The translations under genes were made by a program, and so were the position numbers. Under the pieces are notes generated by a model. It did no database searches. It was not told where the DNA came from and saw only the letters and a list, made by a program, of their open reading frames with translations. From the NCBI GenBank assembly GCA_036971615.1, contig JAYKKR010000001.1, positions 682,001 through 746,000 of the forward strand: a stretch of DNA of 64,000 nucleotides, given 5' to 3'. This DNA is from Amyloporia xantha. Lineage: Eukaryota; Basidiomycota; Agaricomycetes; Polyporales; Adustoporiaceae. Of the stretch, positions 25,099 to 36,345 are shown in pieces; within the stretch, counting starts at the first letter, position 1, and every line of letters starts with the position of its first letter.

Positions 25099-27426
25099 GA
25101 TGTGTGTATTCTAACTATTAAGTGCTTTCATCGTCTGACAGCTCAGTAGGTTGGACGACGACGACGACAGTTTCCTCTATGGCGACTCCAAGGACGTCCA
25201 TGAGGTTGCAAAAACACCTGTACCAACTTCTGGTAAGAGGCCACGGTTCTACTACAGCTGGGAGTTTCCAAGCATAACGTGTTGTACTCTTATTTATATA
25301 AATGTGACCTGTTTTTCGAAAACGTGTGATTCCCAGTGCCTCAGCCGTGAGTGAGAGTTCGTTTAGGAGACGCGTCCAATCTCACACAGTGTTAGAATAT
25401 CCCTGGAGCAAACTCAGTCGGCTTCGCAAGGATTGGTCGCTCATTTGGAAGCTGAGGCGGCTGAAAATATAAATGGCACACCTACACCGGAGCCGGTAGA
25501 AGATGTTCAGGACGAGGAGGAAGGGGAAGGGGAAGGGGATGAGGATGAAGAGGAAAGTGATGATGTATGTAAATTGTTATGCCAGTCCTTGAACGTAACT
25601 GACATAATTTCTAGGATATTGAAATCATTATGGAGCCTACTGCCCGAACTTTGGACTTGCGGTAAGTTGATACAAACAATCACGGCAGGTACGAATAAGT
25701 TCAGCTCATGCTCAACGCAGGCAGCAGGGTGGGAGAACGCCAGGGAGTCGTGCAGGTAGCTTTAACACTCCTACTCGAGTCTAAGTTACACTGACTCTGC
25801 ATATATAGCGCCGCCACCGCCACCACCACAGCAAGCGCAACCCTCTCTAACGACCGAATATACACCTCGAGAACGTGGTGGCATCACCAAGCTCGGTTCG
25901 ACTCCGCAGCCGGGGTCAAGTACCCCTCTCCCGGCCCTTTCAGCCACTCCAGGCACAACAGCCACACAAAGAGTGGCCGAAGGCGAGCAGCAGCCCACTG
26001 ACTCCGGACCCGACCTTTCCACGCTTCCACCAGCAAAAGCACCGCCCTCTCATCCTTCCATTAATCCGGAAATTCCCGGGACACTCGACGGACGGTCGAT
26101 CCTCGAAGTAGATCTGAACGCTCTGGCCGAGAAGCCCTGGAGAAGGCCGGGGTCAGATCTAAGCGATTGGTTTAACTATGGCTTTGATGAGATCTCTTGG
26201 GAGGCCTATTGCTACCGGAGGAGGGAATTGGGCGAGATAGCCAGCGTGCTGAAGAGTAATGTTCTGGTGTGTAGCTGGACTCAGCAGGATATGCCTACAC
26301 GGTATGTTTTTTACTTACTATATTTGACTTTGCAGACGTTTGCAGGCATGCCTGAGGAGCAATTGACTGCTCTCCCACCGGAAATCCGTACCATGGTCAT
26401 CGCGAGTACCATGATGGCGGGTGGTGGAGGACCGAATGGTGGGATGATGCCTCCCGGCGCGGGCATGAACATGAACGGGGGCGCCATGATGAACCAGATG
26501 ATGAACATGGGGTCAATGATGAACCCCATGATGCAGGACATGAACATGGGTGTTGGTCCTGGCATGGAGATGGGCATGGGCGGCCCTGGAATGGGTGGTC
26601 CAGGGATGGGTAATCCCGGGATGGGCGGGCCAGGGATGGGCGCAGGTCCGGGTCCGGGTATGATGCAGGATGCTGGTGGGCCTGCGGTGATGGGTGGTGG
26701 TCCACAAGGGGGGCAAGGTACACCGGAAGGGCAGATGGGTATGGGCGAAGGTTACATGCCCGGCGGCGGGGGACCTGGACAAGGAATGATGGGAATGGGA
26801 CCGGAATTCGGGATGCAGGTACGTGGATGCGTTGTGTTTCGGGCTGCCTGGCTCAATCTGTCTTACGATGTTGGGAACTCACCTATTTCGTTCTGCACCT
26901 TTACAGCAGGATCCTGCCGCCATGGGCCAGCAGATGTATCCCGGCATGGAAGGGAGCAATACACCTGTCCCTGCACCTACGCCTTCGCGCGCTGGCCCGC
27001 CCCCTGGTCAATTCAGGGGGAGAAATATGCCCCAAGGAATGGGCTTGCGAGGTCGGGGATCCTATGCTGGTCGGGGTAGAGGTGCGTTTCCCCCATTTCC
27101 TCTTATTTACATGTCTGAAGCGCAATCTCGTTAGCGCTACCTGTACGCCCTGCGTCCCCGCTTCCTCCAAATGTTCCGACAGGTCCACGGAACAAAAACA
27201 AGTATAAAGATATTGACGGAAGCGCACCCGCTGTGGATGGCCTAGATTACGGTGGAGGTGGTGGCAGCATGAAGGAAGGTGGAAGGGGCACACCTGACGT
27301 AGATGAGAGGAACAGCAGGTGCGTCTTTTCCTTGGTATACAGTACTATCCGCTGATCACCGTTTCCCACAGGAAACGGAGAAGCTCCCCTGGCATGGAGG
27401 ACAGTAGGGGTTCAAAACGGCGATAG
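25099..27426 (+). CDS. FIP1: Fip1, pre-mRNA 3'-end processing (CPF) subunit
   Basis: Fip1 tethers poly(A) polymerase to the cleavage and polyadenylation factor in the nucleus. The N-terminal acidic motif LDDDDDSFLYGDS begins at 25151. The only ATG upstream, 25099, would need a 36-base intron, so the first exon is uncertain. An intron 25233-25336, a 10-base microexon 25337-25346 and an intron 25347-25389 restore frame. Then follow an acidic run EEEGEGEGDEDEEES, IEIIMEPTARTLDLR, a Pro-rich run PPPPPPQQ, and the diagnostic Fip1 motif EKPWRRPGSDLSDWFNYGFD with SWEAYCYRR at about 26130-26215. The C-terminal half is Met/Gly-rich (GPGMG repeats, 26560-26660), then RGRGSYAGRGR and a basic end RKRRSSPGMEDSRGSKRR. 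Some fungal Fip1 proteins are much shorter; the Met/Gly extension is the notable difference. Confidence 0.9.
26540..26690 (+). repeat. in-frame GPGMG pentapeptide tandem repeat in FIP1
   Basis: DNA of about 15-base period (GGNATGGGNGGNCCN) encodes GGPGMG, GNPGMG, GGPGMG and GAGPGPGM in a row. It is a low-complexity, intrinsically disordered segment and is prone to length change. Confidence 0.85.
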
Positions 27427-27758
27427 CCTTCCTTCACCTATTCTCCTGGTGGTGTATGTACGTTTCTTTACCTGTAGCAATCTGCTTGGTCCAGTGCGAA
27501 GGTGTCATGAATACGCTTTTTGTTGACAACAGCAGGCTTCTCTGTCAGGATCCAACAATCAAGAATAAATAGTAAGCTACATAAGTGATCAACAATCGTA
27601 TTAGTACGTCAGAGCCTTCATTCCGGTCTCGAACTTTATATGCGCGTCGACCTCGGTCGGCGATAATATGAATAAATCCAGCAAATTATAAGCAGCAGAG
27701 CCAGGCCATCGTCAAGAGGCCGTGTATAATGTATAAACGAGAGGTGGTAGACCGGCGA
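27427..27758. other. convergent 3' intergenic region
   Basis: Shared 3' flank of FIP1 and the Sec3-PH gene. It is AT-richer than its neighbours, with AATAAA-like words (AAGAATAAATAG near 27564, ATGAATAAAT near 27668) that may serve as poly(A) signals. Confidence 0.4.
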
Positions 27759-28596
27759 TCAGCCAGGTCGAATCGGGATGGGAGTAGGCGGTATCGGTGG
27801 CAGCTGTGATACGTCGATCGGACGTTTCCAGATGACAACAGGAGGACCCGGCTTGACGGATTGAGGTGGTCTCGTACTTCCTTCAGCCTTAGGGCCACCG
27901 GCCTGGGCGGGTGCGTCGTTGCTCACAGGCAGCGCATTCTGCATGCCCCGCATGTTGAAGCTTGTCGGTGGAGCCTGGATTTTTGGTGCTTCAGAAAGAT
28001 CGTGAGTGCCATCGACATGACTGCCTCGTAAGAAGGTTCGTACATGTAGCGCTATCGGGTACCTTGACTCCGATGAGCCGCAAGGGGACTGCTCCGCCCG
28101 TTACAAATTGAAAGAGCTTGATCAGTGAAGCGATAAACTTGGTTTGTTCTCTGGCATTTTCTGCCTGCCACCGGTAAGTGGTCGCGCTTGGTGTAATTTC
28201 GAAGACGAGGGACTACATTCGAGTTGGGTCATACTGTTGGTACAGGAATACTGGGCAACGTACGTTCACGACCTCCACTTCACGGAGGTCTTCTAACTTC
28301 CACGTTTTTCCAACAGAGAATGCTCCATTGCAGTTCAGCTTTGCTTTGTGTATGAAGCCCGATCCATCGCTCGCCTCTGTGATTCATGGCCATGATTGCC
28401 CATCGTTATAGACATAAACAATCGACGACCTACGCGACAGAACGATGTATCTCGATTTCTTCCCCTTTCCGTCCTGAGCGCCCTCCCAGACTTTGATATG
28501 GGCAACATAGCGCTCCTCGTACGGATGGCCCGCCGAGTTCAGCTTGACAAATACAGAGGACTCGATCCTCTGTCGCACGGAATCGTTGGCCACCAT
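27759..28596 (-). CDS. Sec3-type PIP2-binding PH-domain protein, stand-alone
   Basis: The first exon, from the Met at 28596, reads MVANDSVRQRIESSVFVKLN, then YVAHIKVWEGAQDG and KSRYIVLS. After an intron come GFIHKAKLNCNGAFSVGKTW, KLEDLREVEVV and TYRWQAENAREQTKFIASLI. KLFQFVTGGAVPLRLIGV ends the fold. This is the order of conserved blocks in the N-terminal domain of exocyst subunit Sec3, which binds PI(4,5)P2 and Rho GTPases at the plasma membrane. Here the fold is followed only by about 90 residues rich in Pro (RPPQSVKPGPPVVIWKRPID) and a stop; the coiled-coil exocyst body is missing. It may be a separate adaptor or a paralogue of the Sec3 N-terminus. Five or so exons; internal boundaries approximate. 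Confidence 0.8.
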
Positions 28597-30681
28597 GTCG
28601 CCAGAGGGTCAGAGAGAGGGATCGCTGCAGTTTCCAAGGACGACGGAAATTGAATACCACTAGACAAGCATCGCTCACTTCGGGATTAAGGTTGGCACAA
28701 GAAATGAATCGCCTCCCACGGGACTTCTCCGCTCCGGTTAAGCAGGTCCGTTCCGCAGAGAGGGAGACGCTGGATAGACTATGTAGTGATAGAGTAAGAG
28801 TATTGGTGTAGAGTTTCGTTCCAAGGGTCTGAGCTTGCGGCCTCCGTCGATGCGTTCAGGCCATGCGGGACTCCAGGCCGCGACGCCTTATTAGTGGCGG
28901 TGGCCTGGCAACGAGTTCCGCGCGCTGGCCTATAATCAAATGTTAGAGAAATTTGACCAAGGTGGGCGTTACCATGAAGCAAAAGAGTTTGTTTTTCCAA
29001 GCAATGCGTATTCGCCAGATACAAGCAGGTAGTAAACAATAAGTATCGGTGCTTGCACGGGAATCACTCGGTTATTCCAGGTAGCACAGATCACCTGTTA
29101 AGGAAGGTCTGTTCATTCCTCTGCACCTTGTGCCAGAACGCCATATTCACAATCAAAATCTATCATGACGCGTAAGTCGGAAGAAAATATTCTGTCTATA
29201 ATCTCTAGCTTTGTCCGTGTTGCGTCTGATGTCAAAAAATGAACCGACAGTGGCTAGGAAATCGGAATGTGAATGAGTTACAGTCTTCATGAGTCCAAGA
29301 TTTCCGAGTCCCGTCGAACATTCTCTGCTGATGCGGTATTTTGGGTGCGTTTAATGAGCAGGTTCGATGTGCGCCATTAGTTTGATCAGGTACGCTTTCT
29401 CGAGATTTTATTCCAGGATTTGAATGGTTTTTCTTTGCTGAGAGCAGTCAGGTGAGACTGGTGCATGAAACAGGTACTAAGCTACTAGGAACGGACTGAG
29501 ACACAGGGTATGTGATCTTGTGCGGGTTCAGATCAGTGAAACAACAGCGGTGTTTTATATGTCACCTTGATCACCACGTTCAGTCCTGTGCCAGGTCATC
29601 TAGTCGGTGCCTAGCTGGATTTCCAGTGTCCACCATGACTGTGCTAACCAGCGTCCATGATGAAATGTATGGAAGATTGACCCTATATGATTAATCAGGG
29701 TCAATGTCGACTGCAAGCGGGAGCAGGACTCCGGTCTTGACGGACCTCATGGTTGATAGAAGGCACCCAGGATGGCTTGAGGCGTCGACAGCGTGCGATA
29801 CTAGGTTTGTGACAGATTGGACCCGACTAGAGGCGGTGTGTATATTTTCAATGGGCGTGTCGTCCTCCCGTAGTGCATCAGCCGCAGTAGCGGAGAATGA
29901 TATCCAGGTGTGTTTCTCGTCGTAAGATACCACGTGCTAAAATTTAAGACGGGTCTCACATTCGAGCTTCGTCAGCTCGCAAGAGGATCACTTGTCAGTA
30001 AACATCAGATCAGACCCATCAGGTTGACCCTATACCCAGATTGCTCCGTGTGTGGTAATCCAGTGCAAGAAAAGGCGTTGATCGGAGTGCTGGCACTGAC
30101 CACTCTTCTATTGGGAATAACAGTGGACTCGAGACTCGTGGTGATACCTTCCCGAGGTTTCAGGTATGACGAGATACCAACCTCGGCATCAGTGGCGCGA
30201 GCGGAGGAATGCCGTACAACACTGTTAAGGTAAATTAATTAATGATCAGATTTTTGTGGGTGTCGCGATGGGAAGTGATGTGGTGAAGTAATTTCAATGT
30301 GCAGTGAGGAGTAAGGATAATACCATTTGAGGACAACGTGCGGAGTTACCGACTCCATTCGGTCCGTCGAAAGAGTCGCTCATAGCGAAAACTCTCATCT
30401 GCCTAAGGGCCGAGTGGCAAACTGAAAATAATTCAAAGAGGCTGTTCAATGATATTTGAAACGCAACATAATGTCATGGCGGTCACGGGGATAGGGCGGT
30501 GCGTGGCCAGCATTGCTTTCTTTCGCATTTGATTCTCTGAGACCATATAATACGGCGATCTTCTTCAGGGCATGTTGGCTGTTCAATTTGCCTCTCTAAT
30601 TCTCCACGACTACGAACCTAATCGCTAATGAGCAATACTGTCACAATTGAAATGCAAAGACAAGAATGGTAAAACCCGGAG
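28597..30681. other. intergenic region, no gene seen
   Basis: Normal CpG content, GC near 48 percent. Open frames are short and featureless. It separates the Sec3-PH gene from the dsRNA-binding gene pair. Confidence 0.4.
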
Positions 30682-31052
30682 TCAACTACCATTTTCTACC
30701 CGGAGTCTTTCGAACGCCTGTTTAGCGGCGACCTCCTTCGCGCCACCCTGGCTGCTCCCTGTGCCTCTCCCATACTCCACACCACCGACTAGAAATTTGG
30801 TAAGTGAAACTGCAAGCATTTCTTGTGGACGACAAGATATATCTCGCACTTGCCGTAAACAACCGCCGTCCATGTTGGGGTATGGTGTGGACCTGAACGT
30901 TCTGTCTTCCAGGACAGTTCCATGCGAGCATTTTTATGACTCTGTATAAGGTTGTTCAACTGCATTCTATAGTCTGGGGAATCCAGGAACAGTCGAATTA
31001 ATATTGGATGAGCAAATCATTGAAAAGGCGCGTACGAACGATCGGAACTCAT
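30682..31052 (-). CDS. 79-residue single dsRBD protein, copy 1
   Basis: Three exons: 31040-31052 (13 nt), 30854-30973 (120 nt) and 30682-30788 (107 nt), 79 residues. The product is just one double-stranded RNA-binding domain: an N-terminal helix with RMQLNNLIQSHK, a beta region with ELSWKTERSG and PTWTAVVYVGGVEYGRGTG, and the basic C-terminal helix SSQGGAKEVAAKQAFERL, whose AK-x-x-AA core contacts the RNA phosphates. The second intron (30789-30853) starts GCAAGT and ends CTAG, a GC-AG intron. The first intron starts GTTCGT, a weak donor, so the 13-nt first exon rests mainly on the parallel with copy 2. No catalytic domain is attached. Such proteins may compete with or assist Dicer-type or dsRNA-sensing enzymes; that is inference. 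Confidence 0.85.
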
Positions 31053-32785
31053 CGCTATCGTGCCGGCTGCGCAATTAATATAAGCAAGCGGAGAGGGGCG
31101 CGGGGGCAAAATCTGTGAACATCATGAGTGCTGTCGTGGGTATTTAAGCGTATGGACATCTAAAAGCGCGCACGATAGTCATTCAAGTTGCCTATCGAGA
31201 CATGTAACCTTTATTTATGAAACACACGGTACTTCTCGGTCTCCGTTTATCCGCCTCTTGACTTCCGCATTGAGGAATTCTGAGTCCACCATGAGATCCA
31301 GGCAGTTTTTGCATTCCCTCGTGTACGGCTCGAATTACGGAATTATGAGGTAAGGAGGGACACCGACTGCTGAGGAAAGTACTTCGACCTGCCAAGGTGC
31401 CTCATGGATCGAGGCCACTTCTGAAGTTTTGAAGAATACTTCGATTTCTCCGCATGTCACGGTGGTTTACAGCCTGAAGGACGGGGTTTGTTGCTGTCTG
31501 CATCGAGTCTGGCTAGTTGGCGGGCAGGTCTGTAATATCGCTACATGTCGTCTGACAATCCAGCTTTTGGCAGCGCGCTGGGGGCGATCCCAAGTTTAGA
31601 TTAGCAGAGTAACTGCACAACATAGAGACGGCGTGCGGTTACTATTATAACTAGTGGGCCGATATAAAGCTGTGCGTATGACGCTGAGGCAGTGTGTTCG
31701 CACGAGGCCGACGCGCCTCGAGGCTGATGGAGCATATAATTGTAGTTGACCTAAAGGGAACCGCAGGAGGCTTCCTGTCATCGTCCCAGAAGTGACTGCG
31801 AGTATACTGTCCCCTCGAGCTATATGGGTACTAATTACCGCTACCAGCCTGATCATGAGTAGAGCATGAGCCAATGAAGTCTGTCACGTTCACGCAAGGG
31901 TGAGCAAAAGCGAGCGCTCGAGCGCCCCCATGTAGTTTCATAACTCAAGATCATTTCTATCACGGGCTTCATCGGGCGATAGAGCACGGAAATGAGGAGA
32001 CAGCATCCTTGACGGAACGCTTGGTGCGCTAAAATTTTCGGATGATCACTTTCAAACTGCACGAGGAGTAACCTAGAATTATCGACTAGATATCGACACA
32101 CGCCGCAAGAGGAAAACCGTGTCCTCATCGTGATAAGAGACGATGCAGAGATCTGTCAAATTTATATTGCAGTGAATCTTGAAAGCAGGTAAATGATCAT
32201 TCTGGATTCACATATTTGAGCTCGTCATTGAAAGAAACACCGAAGCTTTCCGGTGATCGGCACCTCAACACCTAATGGAAGTTAATATGCTGAAAGATAA
32301 CACGACCGTACTTGTCTCCTAGGGTCAGCTCGCGCTGAAAAGTTGATAAAGTTAACATCTTACGCAGGAACAACTGTTCGTTGATCCGAAACCCACTACA
32401 GGCCCCCAGTAGGCGTCACCTACTTGAAGAACGCCTGGGGCGTCAGGTATTGAGACGGCACCGGCGTCCCGTTTAGGAAGGTCTATCTGTTCCGGTGAAA
32501 ACGTCAAGAACAGTGGATTGAAAATGCTGCACAAATTTCATCGAGAAAACTTATTTCTCTCATACGCCTAGTAGAATGGTCTGTGTGAACGGAAACCTAG
32601 TTATGCATCCATACCTGCTACAGCCATAAAATTATCTGAAAGACGAAATCTTCTCGTGAGCTCAAGGAAACGTGCAATGCCATCCTGTGTAGTACGTAAA
32701 ATTTGTCCGTAGCGAAAAATTTCGATGTTGACATCGGTAAAACGGAGAGTACACCCAAATGAGCGCCGCTTGTTGGTAACCGCTC
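31053..32785. other. spacer between the two dsRBD genes
   Basis: 1.7 kb containing the copy 1 promoter (minus-strand TTATATTAA about 25 bp upstream of its start codon) and the 3' flank of copy 2. I could find no third dsRBD copy and no other gene. Confidence 0.4.
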
Positions 32786-33153
32786 TTAGTTGCTAGATTG
32801 TGCCAATAGCCTTTCGTAGGCTGCTTTGGCAGCCACCTCCTTTGCAGCACCTTGACTGTTCCCAGTTCCTCTCCCGTATTCAACACCGTTGACTGAAGGT
32901 TCGACCAAGTACGTTAAAATGTAGGACGCTAATTACGCAAATCACATCGAGTACTCACTGTACGCGATCGCAACCCAAGTAGGAGCATGATTTTGTCCTG
33001 TCTGGCTGGTTGACCATGTCAATTCGAGACTGGGCTCCTTGTGTTTTTGAATGTAATTATTCAATCGCATCCTTCCATCTACCCGAAAGTATACAAATCA
33101 GTATTGTTGACGGTATGTACTTAAAGGGTCATCCACTCACGATCAGGATCCAT
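32786..33153 (-). CDS. 79-residue single dsRBD protein, copy 2
   Basis: Exons 33141-33153 (13 nt), 32959-33078 (120 nt) and 32786-32892 (107 nt) give 79 residues, with exactly the exon lengths and phases of copy 1. Both introns are GT-AG (GTGAGTGG...GGGTAG and GTGAGTAC...TTCAG). The domain reads RMRLNNYIQKHKEPSLELTW, PTWVAIAYINGVEYGRGTG, NSQGAAKEVAAKAAYERL. Hand alignment with copy 1 gives 46 of 79 identical residues, highest in the RNA-contacting C-terminal half. Same strand as copy 1, about 1.7 kb away, so this is a tandem duplicate. The copies have diverged, especially in helix 1 and the beta1-beta2 loop, which set dsRNA minor-groove contacts. Confidence 0.88.
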
Positions 33154-35120
33154 CGCGCGTAGTGCAGGAACGTATCTGGAAGAGGTGGAAACGATGTATA
33201 CTATGGATTGCAGAGATCTGAACCACTTCCTTTCAGCAGGGAGGTTAAAAGGAGCAGAAGGAATCAAGTGCTGAGCCACATCGGTCCGGAACGATACGCA
33301 TGACCACCTCAAGTTCAATGTAAAGTCTGGTGTGACCTTGTCCTTGGGTGACACTCTTTCCGAGATTCTATTACTCGGAAGATGAGGAGCCAAACAGGTT
33401 ATGAATGAATGAAATACAGGGCGTTTTCTCCCTCATCGTGTCCTTTGGCGAGAGCAAATGACCTCTTCGCTCTGCATGTAATAGCAACATGCGCCTGTGA
33501 ATGACTACATGCATGTTCTGAGACGAACCTTTCCACATATCCTAGAAGCGTATGCTTCCCTGATCATGTCCTCGAGGTCGATATACACTCCCAATGGCGC
33601 CTTTTGACGTGTCATGATGTATAGTGTCTTGTCACCAGGATAACTGCGAAATCTTCGCCGGTCGTTATTGACTCAAGTCTTGTAGTTTCAACCGAATAAA
33701 TCACTCACGATTGTCCATGCAACGCTCGTGGGTAGTGCCTGTATATCAGGCTTGGCGAATCGCCCGGTTAAATGAGACCGAAGGCGATGCGCACGAGGCT
33801 GCTCGAGGCTTTCATACGCGCCCAGGAGGCAAAAGCATGTTAGATCGGACACTTGTAGGGTCAGCGCCGAGCGCGTATTGTTATCACCTGCTGTGAGCAT
33901 TACCATTCACTTTGGCAGACATCTGACAGGACCCGAACAGCAGTGGGAGAGGAAGGGGAAGTCGAAGGGGTATGAATACACCAAGCGAGCACGCTTGAAT
34001 GTCTTTCAACGGTTCATCTCCGCCTTTCAATCGGAGCATTTGTCTTCTGACCGCGGAGATCCGAGATAGCGCGTGTAATGCAACAGGCAGACCTGACTTT
34101 CCCCTCAGACGAGACTCTGGGAGGGGCTGAATCTGCAATGCTCACCACTGACATGGGTACAAGGTCATCGACAACCGGCCTTCAGGGAACCCAGCATCCT
34201 GAATGATCGCCCAGAGTGCGTATTTTCCTCAGCGAGGGAGGCTTCGTACGTCTTCCAGTGCAGAGAGGGGACCAACGAGCGAAAGGAGCGAGCGGGTAGG
34301 AAGACAGTCTCCAGTGAGTGCAAGTCGCCCTTTATCATGCACGCGCAGACTCCCATGCGACGAGATCCGTGCCTGATCGAGGCATAGTATGTGCGCACAC
34401 TGCAGGATCTCGGCCGTGCCGGAGTGCTTCAGTCCCTTAGAGGTTCTGTTGGAATCTTGTCGAGATCTAGGGTCTCCTGAATGGACTCGACTAGACTCGA
34501 TCCGTCACAGCAGTCCGACTGCTTCCAAGGGTGAGCAATTAGAATGGTTGTCTACATGGGGGACTTCTTCGCAATATTCCGAGTGAGGCTGAGCTGGATA
34601 ACATTTAGACAGCGTACAGCAGCTAGAGAGGACATTTTATTGAGTAGCGAGGAGAAGAAGCTAGATGGTGGTTGTGAGTTGAAGATACTGCGAGTACGCT
34701 GTAAGGCGAGACTCTGTGACTTGCCAGATAAATGATAAATGTGACCGAGTGAGTAAATTAGAGTCTTGCCGAAGCTGAACGTCGAATCTGAGACCAGTTT
34801 TCGCTATTTGTACGTGACCTGAATATTGCAATGTTGTGGAAACGTTTCGACCCAATCATTTGAAGTTGAACATATAGGTCACACTTAGCCTATTTAACCG
34901 GACAGGTTTATATCAGATGATTAGCACTACCATGGCACATCTCTGCTTCAGGGGTTCTTCCCATCTGCAATCTTCCTCGAGTGACACCGTCGAATGAGAA
35001 GCACGCTCAGGGAGATCTGGCGAAAAAGACGCAGCTCTGAGCAGAATACCACGAGTGCAATGCTTGTATAATGATCAGAACGGCCATGCAATAGACATGC
35101 AACATGCACAACACACGATC
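33154..35120. other. intergenic region, no gene seen
   Basis: Upstream of dsRBD copy 2 and downstream of uL10m. Frames up to about 84 codons occur without family features. Nothing else recognised. Confidence 0.4.
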
Positions 35121-35990
35121 TCATGACGCGCCGGTCTGCTCCTCCTTCGCCCCTCCCTCGCCCTCTTCCAAACTCTTTTTGAAGCCGTCCAGCGTTCTCG
35201 CCAACTTGGCCCCGCTCGCCTCACCTAGCACCATCGACAGCTGGCTCGCCGGCGCACTCACCAGCCCGACTAACTGTGCCCTCAACGTCTCCAGTGTCGG
35301 CAGAGCCGCCACGTCCCACACGCCCGGCGGCCCGAACACCCTGCCCTCCACTAACGCTCCGACGACCTTCAGGTCCGGGATAGGCGTGGGCCGCTGGCGC
35401 TTCTGCCTTCGCCCAGGAACGAATGCGGCCTCCTGGTCCTTCTTCTCCTGCGCGAGCTGCTCGGGCGTCTTGGCGACACGCGGGGGAACCGCACGTGCGA
35501 GGGCGCGGAGGATGGCTTGCATTTGCGGGGGGTCGAAGGAGGGGAAGGCGAGCACTGCGAGGCCGCCCTCGACGAGCTGCGCCATCTCAGTGACGGCGTC
35601 GCGGTCCAGAGGAGCGAAGTCACGGAGGGCAACGCCGAAGATGGACGTGCGCAGGACGGTCAGTGTCGGCGGGGTGGGTGCTGGCGCGGGTGACGGACCG
35701 GCAAGCGAGGGTGTGCTGGCATGGCGTGCGGCCGCTGCCACGATTTCACGTCGCAGCTGAATGAGACGCGGGACAGAGAAATCGGTGTGATGTAGGAAAA
35801 TGAGGGGTGCGTCGAAGCTGGACTTGAAGAGGCGGGTGTACTGGTTGTAGAGGTATGTCTTCCGCTCGGAGTAGACGCGCGGAACGGTTTTGTTGGGGTA
35901 CACCCGGGGCGGTTCGATGAGCACTACATATCTCCGCACATGTCGCAATGCGCCTGGAGGGCAAGTTATCCGGGGTGGGCGCGCGAACAT
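35121..35990 (-). CDS. MRPL11: mitochondrial large-subunit ribosomal protein uL10m
   Basis: Intronless, 289 residues. The frame is open farther upstream, but the Met at 35990 (MFARPPRITCPPGALRHVRR) starts a basic, hydroxyl-poor leader suited to mitochondrial import and avoids a featureless extension. The L10 fold follows: YSERKTYLYNQYTRLFKSSF, then APLIFLHHTDFSVPRLIQLR, REIVAAAAR, a Pro/Ala linker, LTVLRTSIFGVALRDFAPLD and LVEGGLAVLAFPSFDPPQMQ. The C-terminal part contains VGALVEGRVFGPPGVWDVAA, LPTLETLRAQLVGLVSAPAS, QLSMVLGEASGAKLARTLDG and FKKSLEEGEG. This resembles the LPS-linked helix region of bacterial L10, where the stalk protein L7/L12 binds. Role: base of the mitoribosomal stalk. The long antisense frame at 35104-35760 is a shadow. 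Confidence 0.85.
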   Translation of the reverse strand: MFARPPRITCPPGALRHVRRYVVLIEPPRVYPNKTVPRVYSERKTYLYNQYTRLFKSSFDAPLIFLHHTDFSVPRLIQLRREIVAAAARHASTPSLAGPSPAPAPTPPTLTVLRTSIFGVALRDFAPLDRDAVTEMAQLVEGGLAVLAFPSFDPPQMQAILRALARAVPPRVAKTPEQLAQEKKDQEAAFVPGRRQKRQRPTPIPDLKVVGALVEGRVFGPPGVWDVAALPTLETLRAQLVGLVSAPASQLSMVLGEASGAKLARTLDGFKKSLEEGEGGAKEEQTGAS

Positions 35991-36345
35991 AGTCACTGCT
36001 AAGCAGACTCGGACAAACTGCTGCAGAGCAAAACACCGAGGGATTACACTCCCACCCCGTTTTAGGAAGGTGTAGTATTCGGCTGAGCTCACGTGATTGA
36101 AAAGCAGCAGTCGCACGACACGGCTGGCCCTGGTTGGGCTATACAGACCGGCATGCTTCTCAGTACCAGCGATATTCAACAGATATGAAAATGAAGCCGC
36201 ATAAAGCAATCATCAGTGGAAAAGTGACACAGGTACAGATACAACGTCAAAAAAGTCTTCTTCCTCCACTCGCTCATGCGCTGGCATACGAATGTCCCTT
36301 GCCTAGCAACCCAATGTTCACCCCATATTTCACCTCGAGAAATGT
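35991..36345. other. short intergenic region
   Basis: Upstream of uL10m and immediately downstream of dehydrogenase copy A, about 355 bp. No further feature seen. Confidence 0.4.

Noticed and set aside
28597..35120. possible third dsRBD copy
   Set aside because: I looked for the NN(Y/L)IQ and GVEYGRGTG blocks on both strands and found only the two copies described.
35104..35760. 218-codon plus-strand open frame
   Set aside because: Antisense shadow of the uL10m gene.
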